Source: UBA4719 sp035654835 (lineage in GTDB: Bacteria > Actinomycetota > Actinomycetes > Actinomycetales > Dermatophilaceae). Taken from it: a stretch of 64,000 nucleotides of DNA. Positions 43,601-50,489 of the stretch are shown here, piece after piece. A program made the translations under genes and the position numbers. Location of the stretch: contig DASRVZ010000196.1 in NCBI GenBank assembly GCA_035654835.1, positions 1 through 64,000 of the forward strand, written 5' to 3'. Positions within the stretch are counted from its first letter, which is position 1. Every line of letters starts with the position of its first letter. The notes under the pieces were generated by a model. The model worked only from the letters and a program-made list of their open reading frames with translations. It did not search any database and had not been told where the DNA came from.

Positions 43601-45052
43601 GCCGACGACCCGGACAACCAAGCCCAACCGGTGGTGGCGTTCAACCCCGACAAGGAGGGCAACCTCGCCGTCTTTGGTGCCAGCGGTTCGGGAAAGAGCG
43701 TGCTCCTGCGGACTATCGCGCTCGCCGCCGGGCTCACCGTGCGCGGCGGGCCGTGCCACGTCTACGGCATCGACTTCGGCAACCACGCGCTGTCCATGCT
43801 CGAGTCCTTGCCGCACGTGGGCAGCATCGTGTCCGGCGCTGATCACGAGCGACTCACCCGTCTACTCACGTTCCTGCGCGAGACGATCGACGAGCGGGCG
43901 GTGCGATACTCCCGGGCCAGCGCGGCGACGATCACAGACTACCGTCGCATCGCCGACGCTCCGGACGAGCCGAGGATCGTCGTGCTCGTCGACGGGCTCA
44001 TGGCCTTTCGTCAGGCCTACGAAACAGGCAGCAAGGCCCGGTGGCTGGACCTGTTCACCTCGTTGGCCGCCGACGGCCGTCCGGCGGGCGTCCACTTCGT
44101 GATCTCGGTGGACCAACGCACCGGTATGCCGAGCTCGCTGGCGTCCGCTGTCCAGCGCCGAGTAGTGCTGCGCATGGCTCACCCCGACGACTACGCGTTC
44201 CTCGGTGTTGCAGGTGACGTCCTGGGCATGTCCTCGTCACCTGGCCGAGGACTGCTCAACAATGCAGAGATACAGTGCGCCGTTCTGGGGGGCACGTCGG
44301 AGGTCGCGACGCAATCCCGCGCGGTGTCGGCGTTCGGGGATGCCTTGCGCGAAGCGGGCGTGAGTGACGCGCCTCCGATCGGCAGCCTGACCGAACGCGT
44401 TCTGATGGAGACTCTCCCGTGCGAGGTCGATGGGCGCCCGGTGCTGGGTGTCGGATCCACGAGGCTGTCGCCGCTGACGTTTGAGGTCCGCGGATCGTTC
44501 GTGGTCACCGGTCCCTCCGGGAGTGGGCGCACGACGAGCCTGGCGTCGCTGGCCCGGTCCCTGCAGCGTTGGAATGCGGCAGTGACGCTGTATCTCGTCA
44601 CACCGAAGGTTTCCTCTGAGCTTGCCGCGCTGTCGGACTGGGCCGAGGTTGCCGCCGGAGCCGACGCCGTCATCGCCCTGGCCATCCGCCTTCAGGCGGA
44701 GCTGCGCGAGGGCCGTCACCAGGGACCGATCGCAGTCGTGATTGAACGGGTCGATGACCTCGCCGGCACGTCAGCAGAGTCGTCGCTCTTGGACCTGGCC
44801 AAGGCCTGTATCGACAACGATCAGTTCGTCGTGGCCGAGGGCGAGACCACGTTCTTCGGCTCCAGCTTCGGGTTGCCGGGCTTGTTGAAGACCTCGCGGT
44901 CGGGGTTGGCGCTGCAGCCGGACGGGATCGAGGGCCAGGTTGTCTTCCGCTCAGGGTTCCCGTCATTCACCCGGGCAGACATCCCCCAAGGTCGCGGGTT
45001 CCTCGTGGAGCGCGGCCGCCCGGAGATGCTCCAGGTGGCGATGTCGGCATGA
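40643..45052 (+). CDS. EssC/EccC-like FtsK-SpoIIIE translocase with FHA domain
   Basis: A 1469-residue ATPase. Residues 1-95 are ubiquitin-like, about 105-195 an FHA domain (YIGRGHGCEVQVSDSSVSRRHAKLLV, DLGSANGVSIGG), and about 243-283 two close membrane helices (WLAMMVPALMGMGLFAF, SLMFVLMSPMMMLG). Three FtsK/SpoIIIE ATPase domains follow. D1 is canonical (GGTTGAGKSELL near 690, VIVVDEFAAL near 795). D2 has GASGSGKSVLL but VVLVDGL. D3 has GPSGSGRTT, arginine for the Walker lysine. FHA plus three ATPases resembles firmicute EssC more than mycobacterial EccC. It is the motor of a type VII-like exporter. Confidence 0.88.
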   Translation: MKLKLTLRSSGLSSVGEGSRDLVATMDSSTTIGDLATYLVRADPQPCAVGGAGDLTLTVVDQRDQLDRAVDPRSTVPESGLRSGVTVAVTRCSASFVDAGPAVAVVAIVAGPDSGKEFPLRRGTAYIGRGHGCEVQVSDSSVSRRHAKLLVADGAEVVDLGSANGVSIGGADVARTALTAGDRLRLGDTELEVRLLGAAAGASAADSASAAFVRSPRIAPTFEGSEFELPELPERPKPSRPPWLAMMVPALMGMGLFAFTRSPYSLMFVLMSPMMMLGNHVEQRRGGTKEFARQIRDFREDLGVLATRIRESLQVEADLRRGEHPSSTDCAEACRAFSPLLWTRRGDMAGFLQLRLGQGTLPSRSSMKMPAVGRSKAEAWVELATSIEGLSVVSDVPVVVDPLTTGAIGVSGLRSVALPVARSLVLQAVSLHSPAELIVAAFASASSAPDWDWLKWVPHTTSPHSPISATHLTSTAPACSELLSELEDLVAPAGEPNIDQARPRPRVLVLVENDAPVERSRLVQLAERGWDQGICVVWLAPETILLPAACRVFIEVTGREGSVGHVGYVNEGKLITPVAVDAISLEQTLAAARCLAPLEDSGTPVDDDSDLPRAVSLLTLTGTDLARSPQAVIERWGESRSIVTGPFAPAAPHRKPGNLRAIVGQSAQGTFSLDLRSDGPHALVGGTTGAGKSELLQAWILGMAAAHSPQRVTFLLVDYKGGSAFRDCVELPHTVGLVTDLSPHLVRRALASLSAELRYREHLLARHRVKDLAELERRGEVDVPPSLVIVVDEFAALVQEVPGFVEGVVNVAQRGRSLGLHLILATQRPAGVIKDNLRANTNLRLALRVADENDSSDVLGSTVAAYFDPAVPGRAVSKSGPRGLTPFQAGYAGGWTTDTPPPPEMRVEMLGYGAGRLWEPPVVEAELDHEDLGPTDIQRLVATIGLAAGAAELPSPRVPWLPELCSVYDLARMITDGRDDTLAFGVADDPDNQAQPVVAFNPDKEGNLAVFGASGSGKSVLLRTIALAAGLTVRGGPCHVYGIDFGNHALSMLESLPHVGSIVSGADHERLTRLLTFLRETIDERAVRYSRASAATITDYRRIADAPDEPRIVVLVDGLMAFRQAYETGSKARWLDLFTSLAADGRPAGVHFVISVDQRTGMPSSLASAVQRRVVLRMAHPDDYAFLGVAGDVLGMSSSPGRGLLNNAEIQCAVLGGTSEVATQSRAVSAFGDALREAGVSDAPPIGSLTERVLMETLPCEVDGRPVLGVGSTRLSPLTFEVRGSFVVTGPSGSGRTTSLASLARSLQRWNAAVTLYLVTPKVSSELAALSDWAEVAAGADAVIALAIRLQAELREGRHQGPIAVVIERVDDLAGTSAESSLLDLAKACIDNDQFVVAEGETTFFGSSFGLPGLLKTSRSGLALQPDGIEGQVVFRSGFPSFTRADIPQGRGFLVERGRPEMLQVAMSA

Positions 45053-45065
45053 CCCTGGCGGACGC

Positions 45066-45109
45066 GGGGAGTGCTCCCCATCGACAGCGCACGACCACAC
45101 ACATAGTTT
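45066..45109 (+). promoter_or_regulatory. Palindrome-plus-promoter B of the type VII-like locus
   Basis: GGGGAGTGCTCCCCAT (45066-45081), 22 bases, TAGTTT (45104-45109). Same element and spacing as promoter A upstream of the WXG100 fusion. It drives the two WXG100 genes. Confidence 0.7.
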
Positions 45110-45168
45110 TCGCTGTGTCCGGTGCGAGCGTCCGGTGTGGGCGCGTCCTTCGAAGGGAAAGCAAAGAT

Positions 45169-45462
45169 ATGAACAACAACGGTGGGGGCAGCTCATGGGA
45201 GGGCATGAACCCCGATGTGGTGGAGGCACAGGCCCGCATCCTCCGTGGGCTGTCCGAGGAGGTCGTCGCCCTGATGAACAAGATCGAGGGTGAGGCCTCG
45301 CAGCTCGCCGAAGCGTGGCACGGCGACGACTCCAACAAGTTCGCCGCCGACTGGGCTGGGACCCACAAGCCGGTGTTCACCATGGCGGCCACGCTCCTTG
45401 CGAACATGAGCGACGTCAGCCACGGGAGTGCCGGTCAGCAGCGGGCTACATCGTCGAGGTGA
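45169..45462 (+). CDS. WXG100 family protein 1
   Basis: A 97-residue helical hairpin protein with EAWHGDDSNKFAADW as the WXG turn, size and shape of EsxA/EsxB substrates. No C-terminal YxxxD/E export signal is present, so export may rely on a partner. It shares the D-S-x-x-F-A-A-D-W pattern with the next gene; the two probably form a heterodimer. ATG 45169 with SD GAAGGGAAAG. Confidence 0.85.
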   Translation: MNNNGGGSSWEGMNPDVVEAQARILRGLSEEVVALMNKIEGEASQLAEAWHGDDSNKFAADWAGTHKPVFTMAATLLANMSDVSHGSAGQQRATSSR

Positions 45463-45502
45463 CCTTCGTCAGCTTGACTCGGTGTTGTGAAAGGGGATTG
45501 TG

Positions 45503-45775
45503 ATGGCTGTTGGCCAAGGTATGAATCGTCCGGCAGTGTTGATGATCGCGGGTCAGCTTGACTCCGATCAGCAGACGGTGGCAGATCTGATGCAGCGCAC
45601 CTCGTCGGTCGTTGGCACGCTCGCCCAGAACTGGTTCGGCCACGACTCGAGCCAGTTCGCGGCGGACTGGGCCACTCACTGCAAGCAGCTACAGATGGCA
45701 GCCGACACCCTGGCGACGATGTCCAGGCACGCTCGCGTCCAGGCCACGGACCAGCAGACCACGTCGACGAGCTAG
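45503..45775 (+). CDS. WXG100 family protein 2
   Basis: A 90-residue helical hairpin, QNWFGHDSSQFAADW at the turn. Paralogous to WXG100 protein 1, 40 bases downstream of it. No YxxxD/E motif. ATG 45503 preceded by AAAGGGGA. It is followed by a strong terminator that closes the locus. Confidence 0.83.
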   Translation: MAVGQGMNRPAVLMIAGQLDSDQQTVADLMQRTSSVVGTLAQNWFGHDSSQFAADWATHCKQLQMAADTLATMSRHARVQATDQQTTSTS

Positions 45776-45817
45776 GCAAGCCGGCCGAGCAGTTCGCACG
45801 GCTGTCGACTGCAGAAA

Positions 45818-45854
45818 CGAAAAGGCCCGGTTCCGTTGGAACCGGGCCTTTTCG
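45818..45854. terminator. Strong bidirectional terminator
   Basis: 17-bp arms CGAAAAGGCCCGGTTCC / GGAACCGGGCCTTTTCG with a 3-base loop, and T-runs on both strands. It ends the WXG100 transcript and the convergent ino1 transcript. Confidence 0.92.
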
Positions 45855-45902
45855 TCGTAACGGACCCACCCGAGGTGGGCACCCGTCATACCGTATGGAA
45901 GG

Positions 45903-46982
45903 TCAGCGCTCTTCCGTACCTGCAATGAACGCCTCAAGCTTGGCGCGACCGATGTCGTCGGGGCGCTGCACGGGCGGGGACTTCATCAGGTAGGACGAAG
46001 CGGAGATCAGGGCGCCGCCGATGCCACGGTCCTTGGCGATCTTCGCCGCACGGATGCAGTCGATGATGATACCGGCCGAGTTGGGCGAGTCCCAGACCTC
46101 GAGCTTGTACTCCAGGTTGAGCGGCACGTTGCCGAACGCGCGACCCTCGAGGCGGACGTAGGCCCACTTGCGGTCGTCGAGCCACTGGATGTAGTCGCTC
46201 GGGCCGATGTGGACGTTGCGCTCGCCCATGTCGTGGCTCATGTTGGACGTGACTGACTGGGTCTTGGAGATCTTCTTGGACTCCAGACGGTCGCGCTCGA
46301 GCATGTTCTTGAAGTCCATGTTGCCGCCGACGTTCAGCTGGTACGTGCGGTCCAGCACGACGCCGCGGTCCTCGAAGAGCTTGGCCATGACGCGGTGGGT
46401 GATGGTCGCGCCGACCTGGGACTTGATGTCGTCACCGATGACCGGGACGCCGGCGTCTTCGAACTTCTTGGCCCACACGGGGTCAGAGGCGATGAACACC
46501 GGAAGGGCGTTGACGAAGGCAACGTTCGCGTCGATGGCGCACTGTGCGTAGTACTTGTCAGCGACCTCAGAACCGACCGGCATATAGGACACGAGCACGT
46601 CGACCTTGGCGTCCTTGAGGGCCTGGACGATGTCCACAGGCTCCGCGTCGGACTCCTCGATGGTCAGGCGGTAGTACTTGCCGAGTCCGTCGTTGGTGAC
46701 CCCCCGCTGAACGATGACGCCGGTGGGCGGCACGTCGGCGATCTTGATGGTGTTGTTCTCGGAGGCGACGATGGCCTCTGACAGGTCGAATCCGACCTTC
46801 TTGGCATCGACGTCGAAGGCGGCGACAAACTCGACGTCCTTGACGTGGTAGTCGCCGAACATGACGTGCATCAGACCGGGCACGCTAGCGCTCGGGTCGG
46901 CGTCCTTGTAGTACTCGACTCCCTGTACCAGCGAACTGGCGCAGTTGCCGACGCCAACGATGGCGACGCGCACTGATCCCAT
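45903..46982 (-). CDS. ino1: Inositol-3-phosphate synthase
   Basis: A 359-residue NAD-dependent synthase converting glucose 6-phosphate to inositol 3-phosphate, the first step to phosphatidylinositol and mycothiol-type thiols. The NAD motif is VAIVGVGNCASSLVQG. Further signatures: VSYMPVGSEVADKYYA, VPVIGDDIKSQVGATITHR, LNVGGNMDFKNM, KISKTQSVTSN. ATG 46982 has SD AACAAGGAGAAACCC. It lies 50 bases after padR on the same strand (the mycobacterial Rv0046c-Rv0047c order), so co-transcribed. Confidence 0.96.
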   Translation of the reverse strand: MGSVRVAIVGVGNCASSLVQGVEYYKDADPSASVPGLMHVMFGDYHVKDVEFVAAFDVDAKKVGFDLSEAIVASENNTIKIADVPPTGVIVQRGVTNDGLGKYYRLTIEESDAEPVDIVQALKDAKVDVLVSYMPVGSEVADKYYAQCAIDANVAFVNALPVFIASDPVWAKKFEDAGVPVIGDDIKSQVGATITHRVMAKLFEDRGVVLDRTYQLNVGGNMDFKNMLERDRLESKKISKTQSVTSNMSHDMGERNVHIGPSDYIQWLDDRKWAYVRLEGRAFGNVPLNLEYKLEVWDSPNSAGIIIDCIRAAKIAKDRGIGGALISASSYLMKSPPVQRPDDIGRAKLEAFIAGTEER

Positions 46983-47032
46983 GGGTTTCTCCTTGTTGTT
47001 GTGGTGCAAAAACATCTTGGTAAGACGGATGG

Positions 47033-47653
47033 CTAGGTGCGGGGTGGCTCGATCAACGGGGGCGCGGTTGTCTGGCCGGTGGCGGGCGTGGACGAACGTT
47101 CGGTCTCGATCAGCTCGGAGAGCCAGCGCACCTCACGCTCGACGGACTCCAGGCCGTGGCGTTGCAGCTCGGCGGTGTAGAGGTCGAGCCGCTCCCGGCG
47201 CTGGGCCGCCGCCGAGCGGAAAGCGTCGAGGCGCTCCTCGAGCCGGCTGCGGCGGCCTTCGAGGATGCGCAGTCGCACGTCGGCCTCGGTGCGGGCGAAG
47301 AAGGCGAAGTGCACGTTGAAGGTGTCGTCCTCCCAGGCTGACGGCCCGGACTGGGACAGCAACCGGTGCAGGTGGTCCTTGCCCTCGGCGGTCAGCTTGT
47401 AGACGATCCGGGCGCGGCGGCTGGAACCCACGCTCCCGGTCGCTGCTGCCGGCTGGTCGTCGGTCGCTGAGTCCTCGGCGATCCAGCCGCGCTCGACCAG
47501 GTCACGCAGGCACGGATACAGGGTTCCGAAGGACAACGCGCGAAACGCGCCGAGGACGGCATTGAGTCGCTTGCGCAGCTCGTAGCCGTGCATCGGTGAG
47601 TCATGCAGAAGGCCCAGAACGGCTAGCTCCAGCAGGGCGGAACGTCGACTCAT
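47033..47653 (-). CDS. PadR-family transcriptional regulator
   Basis: A 206-residue repressor. The winged helix is SALLELAVLGLLHDSPMHGYELRKRL, with SFGTLYPCLRDLVERGWI and YKLTAEGKDHL. A C-terminal coiled dimerisation region follows. ATG 47653 with SD GGGAGGTGGGACCGAC. The operator-like inverted repeats lie about 105 bases upstream, so autoregulation and control of ino1 are likely. Confidence 0.9.
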   Translation of the reverse strand: MSRRSALLELAVLGLLHDSPMHGYELRKRLNAVLGAFRALSFGTLYPCLRDLVERGWIAEDSATDDQPAAATGSVGSSRRARIVYKLTAEGKDHLHRLLSQSGPSAWEDDTFNVHFAFFARTEADVRLRILEGRRSRLEERLDAFRSAAAQRRERLDLYTAELQRHGLESVEREVRWLSELIETERSSTPATGQTTAPPLIEPPRT

Positions 47654-47749
47654 GTCGGTCCCACCTCCCGGATTCTGCGGTTCGGCCACAGCGCATCTCC
47701 TGCCCGCGGAAGCGGTGCGGAAAGACTGTGCCGTGCGTGTTCAGGTCAC

Positions 47750-47810
47750 TGTACATCAGATATATCGAAGCGATATATCTAAATTTCGGACTGGCACGGT
47801 GTGATGTACA
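47750..47810. promoter_or_regulatory. Nested inverted repeats, PadR operator
   Basis: Inner AGATATATCG-AAG-CGATATATCT (47758-47780), a perfect 10-bp repeat of a type typical of actinobacterial PadR sites. Outer TGTACATC (47750-47757) and GATGTACA (47803-47810) form a second repeat. A minus-strand TACAGT (-10-like) lies immediately downstream at 47748-47753, so repressor binding would block the padR-ino1 promoter. Confidence 0.75.
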
Positions 47811-47932
47811 CGCAGAACCGGCCAGCACTCATCCCTGGTGGGACGAGCGCTGGCCGCTGGGCCGGTCCGCTCAGCCGGTGCCGGCGTCGGCGCCTGCCAG
47901 AGCGACCACGCTGTGGCCGCGCCGTTACCGGT

Positions 47933-49996
47933 TCAGCGAAGAACGATCGTGAAGCCGCCGGCCCGAACGGTGGCGGGCACCGTCGAGGCGTTCGACGACG
48001 ACTGGCTCACCACCCGCCCAGCGCCGTCGTACGCGAAGATCCGGGCTGTGCCCGTTCCTGGGACGGCAACGGTGGTGCGCTCGATGGCGTTGGACGCGCT
48101 GCGCAGGACCGCAGTGCCGTGGCCGTCCCCGCCCAGAACGTATCGGGACACCAGTGGCTCGATCATGAGCGCGTCCAGGCGCGCGGTGTCGTTGCCCCTG
48201 GCCTTGGTGGTGGCGGTGATGCTCGTCACTCCGGCTGGCAGGGTGACCTGCAGCGTCACCGGTAGCAGGGCACCTGGCGCGGAAGAGACGCCTTGGGCGC
48301 CAACGTCACCTGAGCGGACGACGCCGAGCACGTGCGCTCCGTATCGGAACGTCGTGACGGCGCTGCTGCCCGGCTCCAGGTCGACCACCGGAAGCACCAG
48401 CCGGGACGAGCCGTTCGGAATGGCCAGGGTGGCCGAGCCATTGTTGCCGAGCTCGACGTACCCGCTGCCGCCATACTGCGACTCACCGGTCCACGTCGAT
48501 GCCGGCTTGACGACCGTGGCCGATCCGGCGAGCTGGGCGTCCTCCGCCTGCACCGTTGCCGAGCCAACCCGCTCGCTGATGGCCGCAGCGCGGGCGATCG
48601 CCGCGACATCGGGGTTCGCGTCGAGAGCGATCATCGAGAGCAGGCCGTGGATGGTCGACTCCGCACCGGCGTTGCTGTTGACCCTGTGGTCGGCCTCGAT
48701 CCCGTCGACGGTGCGACCCGTGGCCGGGTCATACGCGGGCAATCCGGAGTTGTTGGCGCCGAAGTACCAGGACGCGGTGATCCCGGCCAGCTGCCGGAGG
48801 CCGGCGCTGTTGTTCAGCTCGGCGGTCGCCAGCAGCGACTGCAACCGGGAGTCCACACCGTAGGCAATCTGAGCCTGGTTGATCTGTGTCGGCAGCAGTG
48901 CCTGGTCGGCCCCGCCGGAGGTCAGCATCCGCGGGTCGAAGATCGCCGAGTCGGCGATCGCCACCTTGCCGAGCCCTTTGTCGCCGAGCGTTTGCGACGC
49001 GCGAGCCAGGGCTGCCGGCATCTGCGAACCCCAGCCGTGCCAGATGGACTGCGACAGCGCCCAGGGCAGCACGCCACCGAAGGGCCAGCTTCGGGCGTCG
49101 CCGCCGGAGAGCCCGGCGATGCCTTCGCTGAGCTGCGACAGTGCCGAACGTGCGGCGGGGGTGCCGCCTGCCTTGACGTATGCCGACAGGCCCAGGACCG
49201 CTTCGGCGCTTGCGTCCGCGCCGTCCACGACCAACCAGGCAGGGTTGCTCTTTCCGTCGACCTGCAGATACGTGCCGTACTTGACGAGCACCTGGCTCTG
49301 CAACGCGGAGACGGACAGGTCCATTCGTGCTTTCAGGAAGCCCGCGAAGTCGGGGTCCTGGTCCTTGAAAGCTGCGTAGCCCTCACCCAGTGCCCAGGTC
49401 GTTCGCGCGAGCCAGTAGGACGCGCCGCTGTCCGATGGGCTGGGCGTTTCGGGAGGGTCAGCGATCGTGTTCAGGCTGCCGTCGGGCTGCATCCAGAGCA
49501 CGACGTTGCCGGCGTTCGGCCCGGACGAGGTCTGCAGGTAGGTTAGGCCGCGCAGCATCCCGTACGCCGCGTCACGGCTGCTGGTCGAGCCGGTGAGCTT
49601 CCAGTGCCGCAGGTACGCCACCGCTGCCCTCGAGATGTCGTCGGCGTTGAAGGCGCCCTGGCCCCACGTGTTGGTGGCCTCGTTGTACGTGCCGCCACCG
49701 ACGTGCCGGAACGTTCCGTCGTCATTGGGCTCGGCGTAGGTCCACAGCACGTCGATGCTCGGCTGCGCGGCGAGCTGGTACGTCGTATGGCCGGGCTGGG
49801 TGGGCGGGCTGACCTCGGCCCCCAGCCAGTTGAGGTGTGCCAGGTTCGTGAGGGGCTGCGCGCCTTGGGCGCCAGCGGAGGGTGTGACGGCCGTCTCCAG
49901 GGGCGCTGCCCCCGCGGATGACAGCCCGGCGATCGACGTCCCGACCAAGAGGGCCAGACCGGCGGCGAGCGCGGTGAACGTTCGGCGGTGGATCAT
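47933..49996 (-). CDS. Secreted six-hairpin-like glycoside hydrolase candidate
   Basis: A 687-residue protein. It has a signal peptide (LAAGLALLVGTSIAGLSSAGA), then a helical region of about 440 residues with Trp-rich repeats typical of (alpha/alpha)6 glycosidases (WTYAEPNDDGTF, YWLARTTWALGEGYAAF, GGADQALLPTQINQAQIAYG). The C-terminal 190 residues form a beta-rich, carbohydrate-binding-like module beginning at VQAEDAQL. It belongs to the LacI/ABC/GH130 cluster. The GH family was not recognised. ATG 49996 with SD AAGGAGCACTCC. Confidence 0.72.
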   Translation of the reverse strand: MIHRRTFTALAAGLALLVGTSIAGLSSAGAAPLETAVTPSAGAQGAQPLTNLAHLNWLGAEVSPPTQPGHTTYQLAAQPSIDVLWTYAEPNDDGTFRHVGGGTYNEATNTWGQGAFNADDISRAAVAYLRHWKLTGSTSSRDAAYGMLRGLTYLQTSSGPNAGNVVLWMQPDGSLNTIADPPETPSPSDSGASYWLARTTWALGEGYAAFKDQDPDFAGFLKARMDLSVSALQSQVLVKYGTYLQVDGKSNPAWLVVDGADASAEAVLGLSAYVKAGGTPAARSALSQLSEGIAGLSGGDARSWPFGGVLPWALSQSIWHGWGSQMPAALARASQTLGDKGLGKVAIADSAIFDPRMLTSGGADQALLPTQINQAQIAYGVDSRLQSLLATAELNNSAGLRQLAGITASWYFGANNSGLPAYDPATGRTVDGIEADHRVNSNAGAESTIHGLLSMIALDANPDVAAIARAAAISERVGSATVQAEDAQLAGSATVVKPASTWTGESQYGGSGYVELGNNGSATLAIPNGSSRLVLPVVDLEPGSSAVTTFRYGAHVLGVVRSGDVGAQGVSSAPGALLPVTLQVTLPAGVTSITATTKARGNDTARLDALMIEPLVSRYVLGGDGHGTAVLRSASNAIERTTVAVPGTGTARIFAYDGAGRVVSQSSSNASTVPATVRAGGFTIVLR

Positions 49997-50010
49997 GGAG
50001 TGCTCCTTGC

Positions 50011-50046
50011 GTGCGTTGCGTGCGTTGCGTGCGTTGCGTGCGTTGC
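50011..50046. repeat. 9-bp tandem repeat upstream of the secreted protein
   Basis: Four exact copies of GTGCGTTGC (GCAACGCAC on the coding strand), ending just before the SD of the secreted-protein gene. A copy-number change would alter spacing in the 5' leader, possibly affecting expression. Confidence 0.85.
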
Positions 50047-50083
50047 GATGAGGAGGGGCTCGACCTGGTGCGGCGGTGAGGTT

Positions 50084-50482
50084 CTAGGGCGCGGTGGTCC
50101 CGAGCCGCCCGTAGTGGTCCTCGAGCCTGACCACGTCCTCGCGCCAACCGGGGTCTGCGGTGGACGCCTCCACCAGCAGCGAGTCCTCGACGGCGCGCAG
50201 GCGGTGCAGCGTGCCCGGTACGACATGCACGGAGTCGCCGGGGGACATGCTCACGGCGCGCAACGTGTCCACGGAGTTGCCCAGGTCGATCTCGACCTGA
50301 CCCGAGACAAGCGCGATCGTCTCGTCCTTGGCGTGGTGGTACTGCAGCGAGAGTGACTCTCCGGCGCTCACGAAGAGCAGCTTGCCCACGTACGAGCCCT
50401 CGACGAGCGCGAAGATCTCCTCATGGCCCCAGGGCTTCTGGACCTGTTCAGATGGGCGTACGGCTGTTTCTGGTTGGGTCAT
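50084..50482 (-). CDS. Mannose-6-phosphate isomerase-type cupin
   Basis: A 132-residue single cupin like the C-terminal domain of type II mannose-6-phosphate isomerases: KPWGHEEIFALVEG, GESLSLQYHHAKDETIALVSGQVEIDLG, GDSVHVVPGTLHRLRAVEDS. Metal-binding His/Glu residues are present. It would interconvert mannose 6-phosphate and fructose 6-phosphate or a related sugar phosphate, matching a mannoside-handling cluster. ATG 50482 with GAGGAAAAA. Confidence 0.82.
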   Translation of the reverse strand: MTQPETAVRPSEQVQKPWGHEEIFALVEGSYVGKLLFVSAGESLSLQYHHAKDETIALVSGQVEIDLGNSVDTLRAVSMSPGDSVHVVPGTLHRLRAVEDSLLVEASTADPGWREDVVRLEDHYGRLGTTAP

Positions 50483-50489
50483 TTTTTCC

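Noticed and set aside
42044..43846. 600-residue open frame antisense to the translocase gene
   Set aside because: Lies wholly opposite conserved ATPase domains and shows no recognisable domain; a GC-rich shadow.
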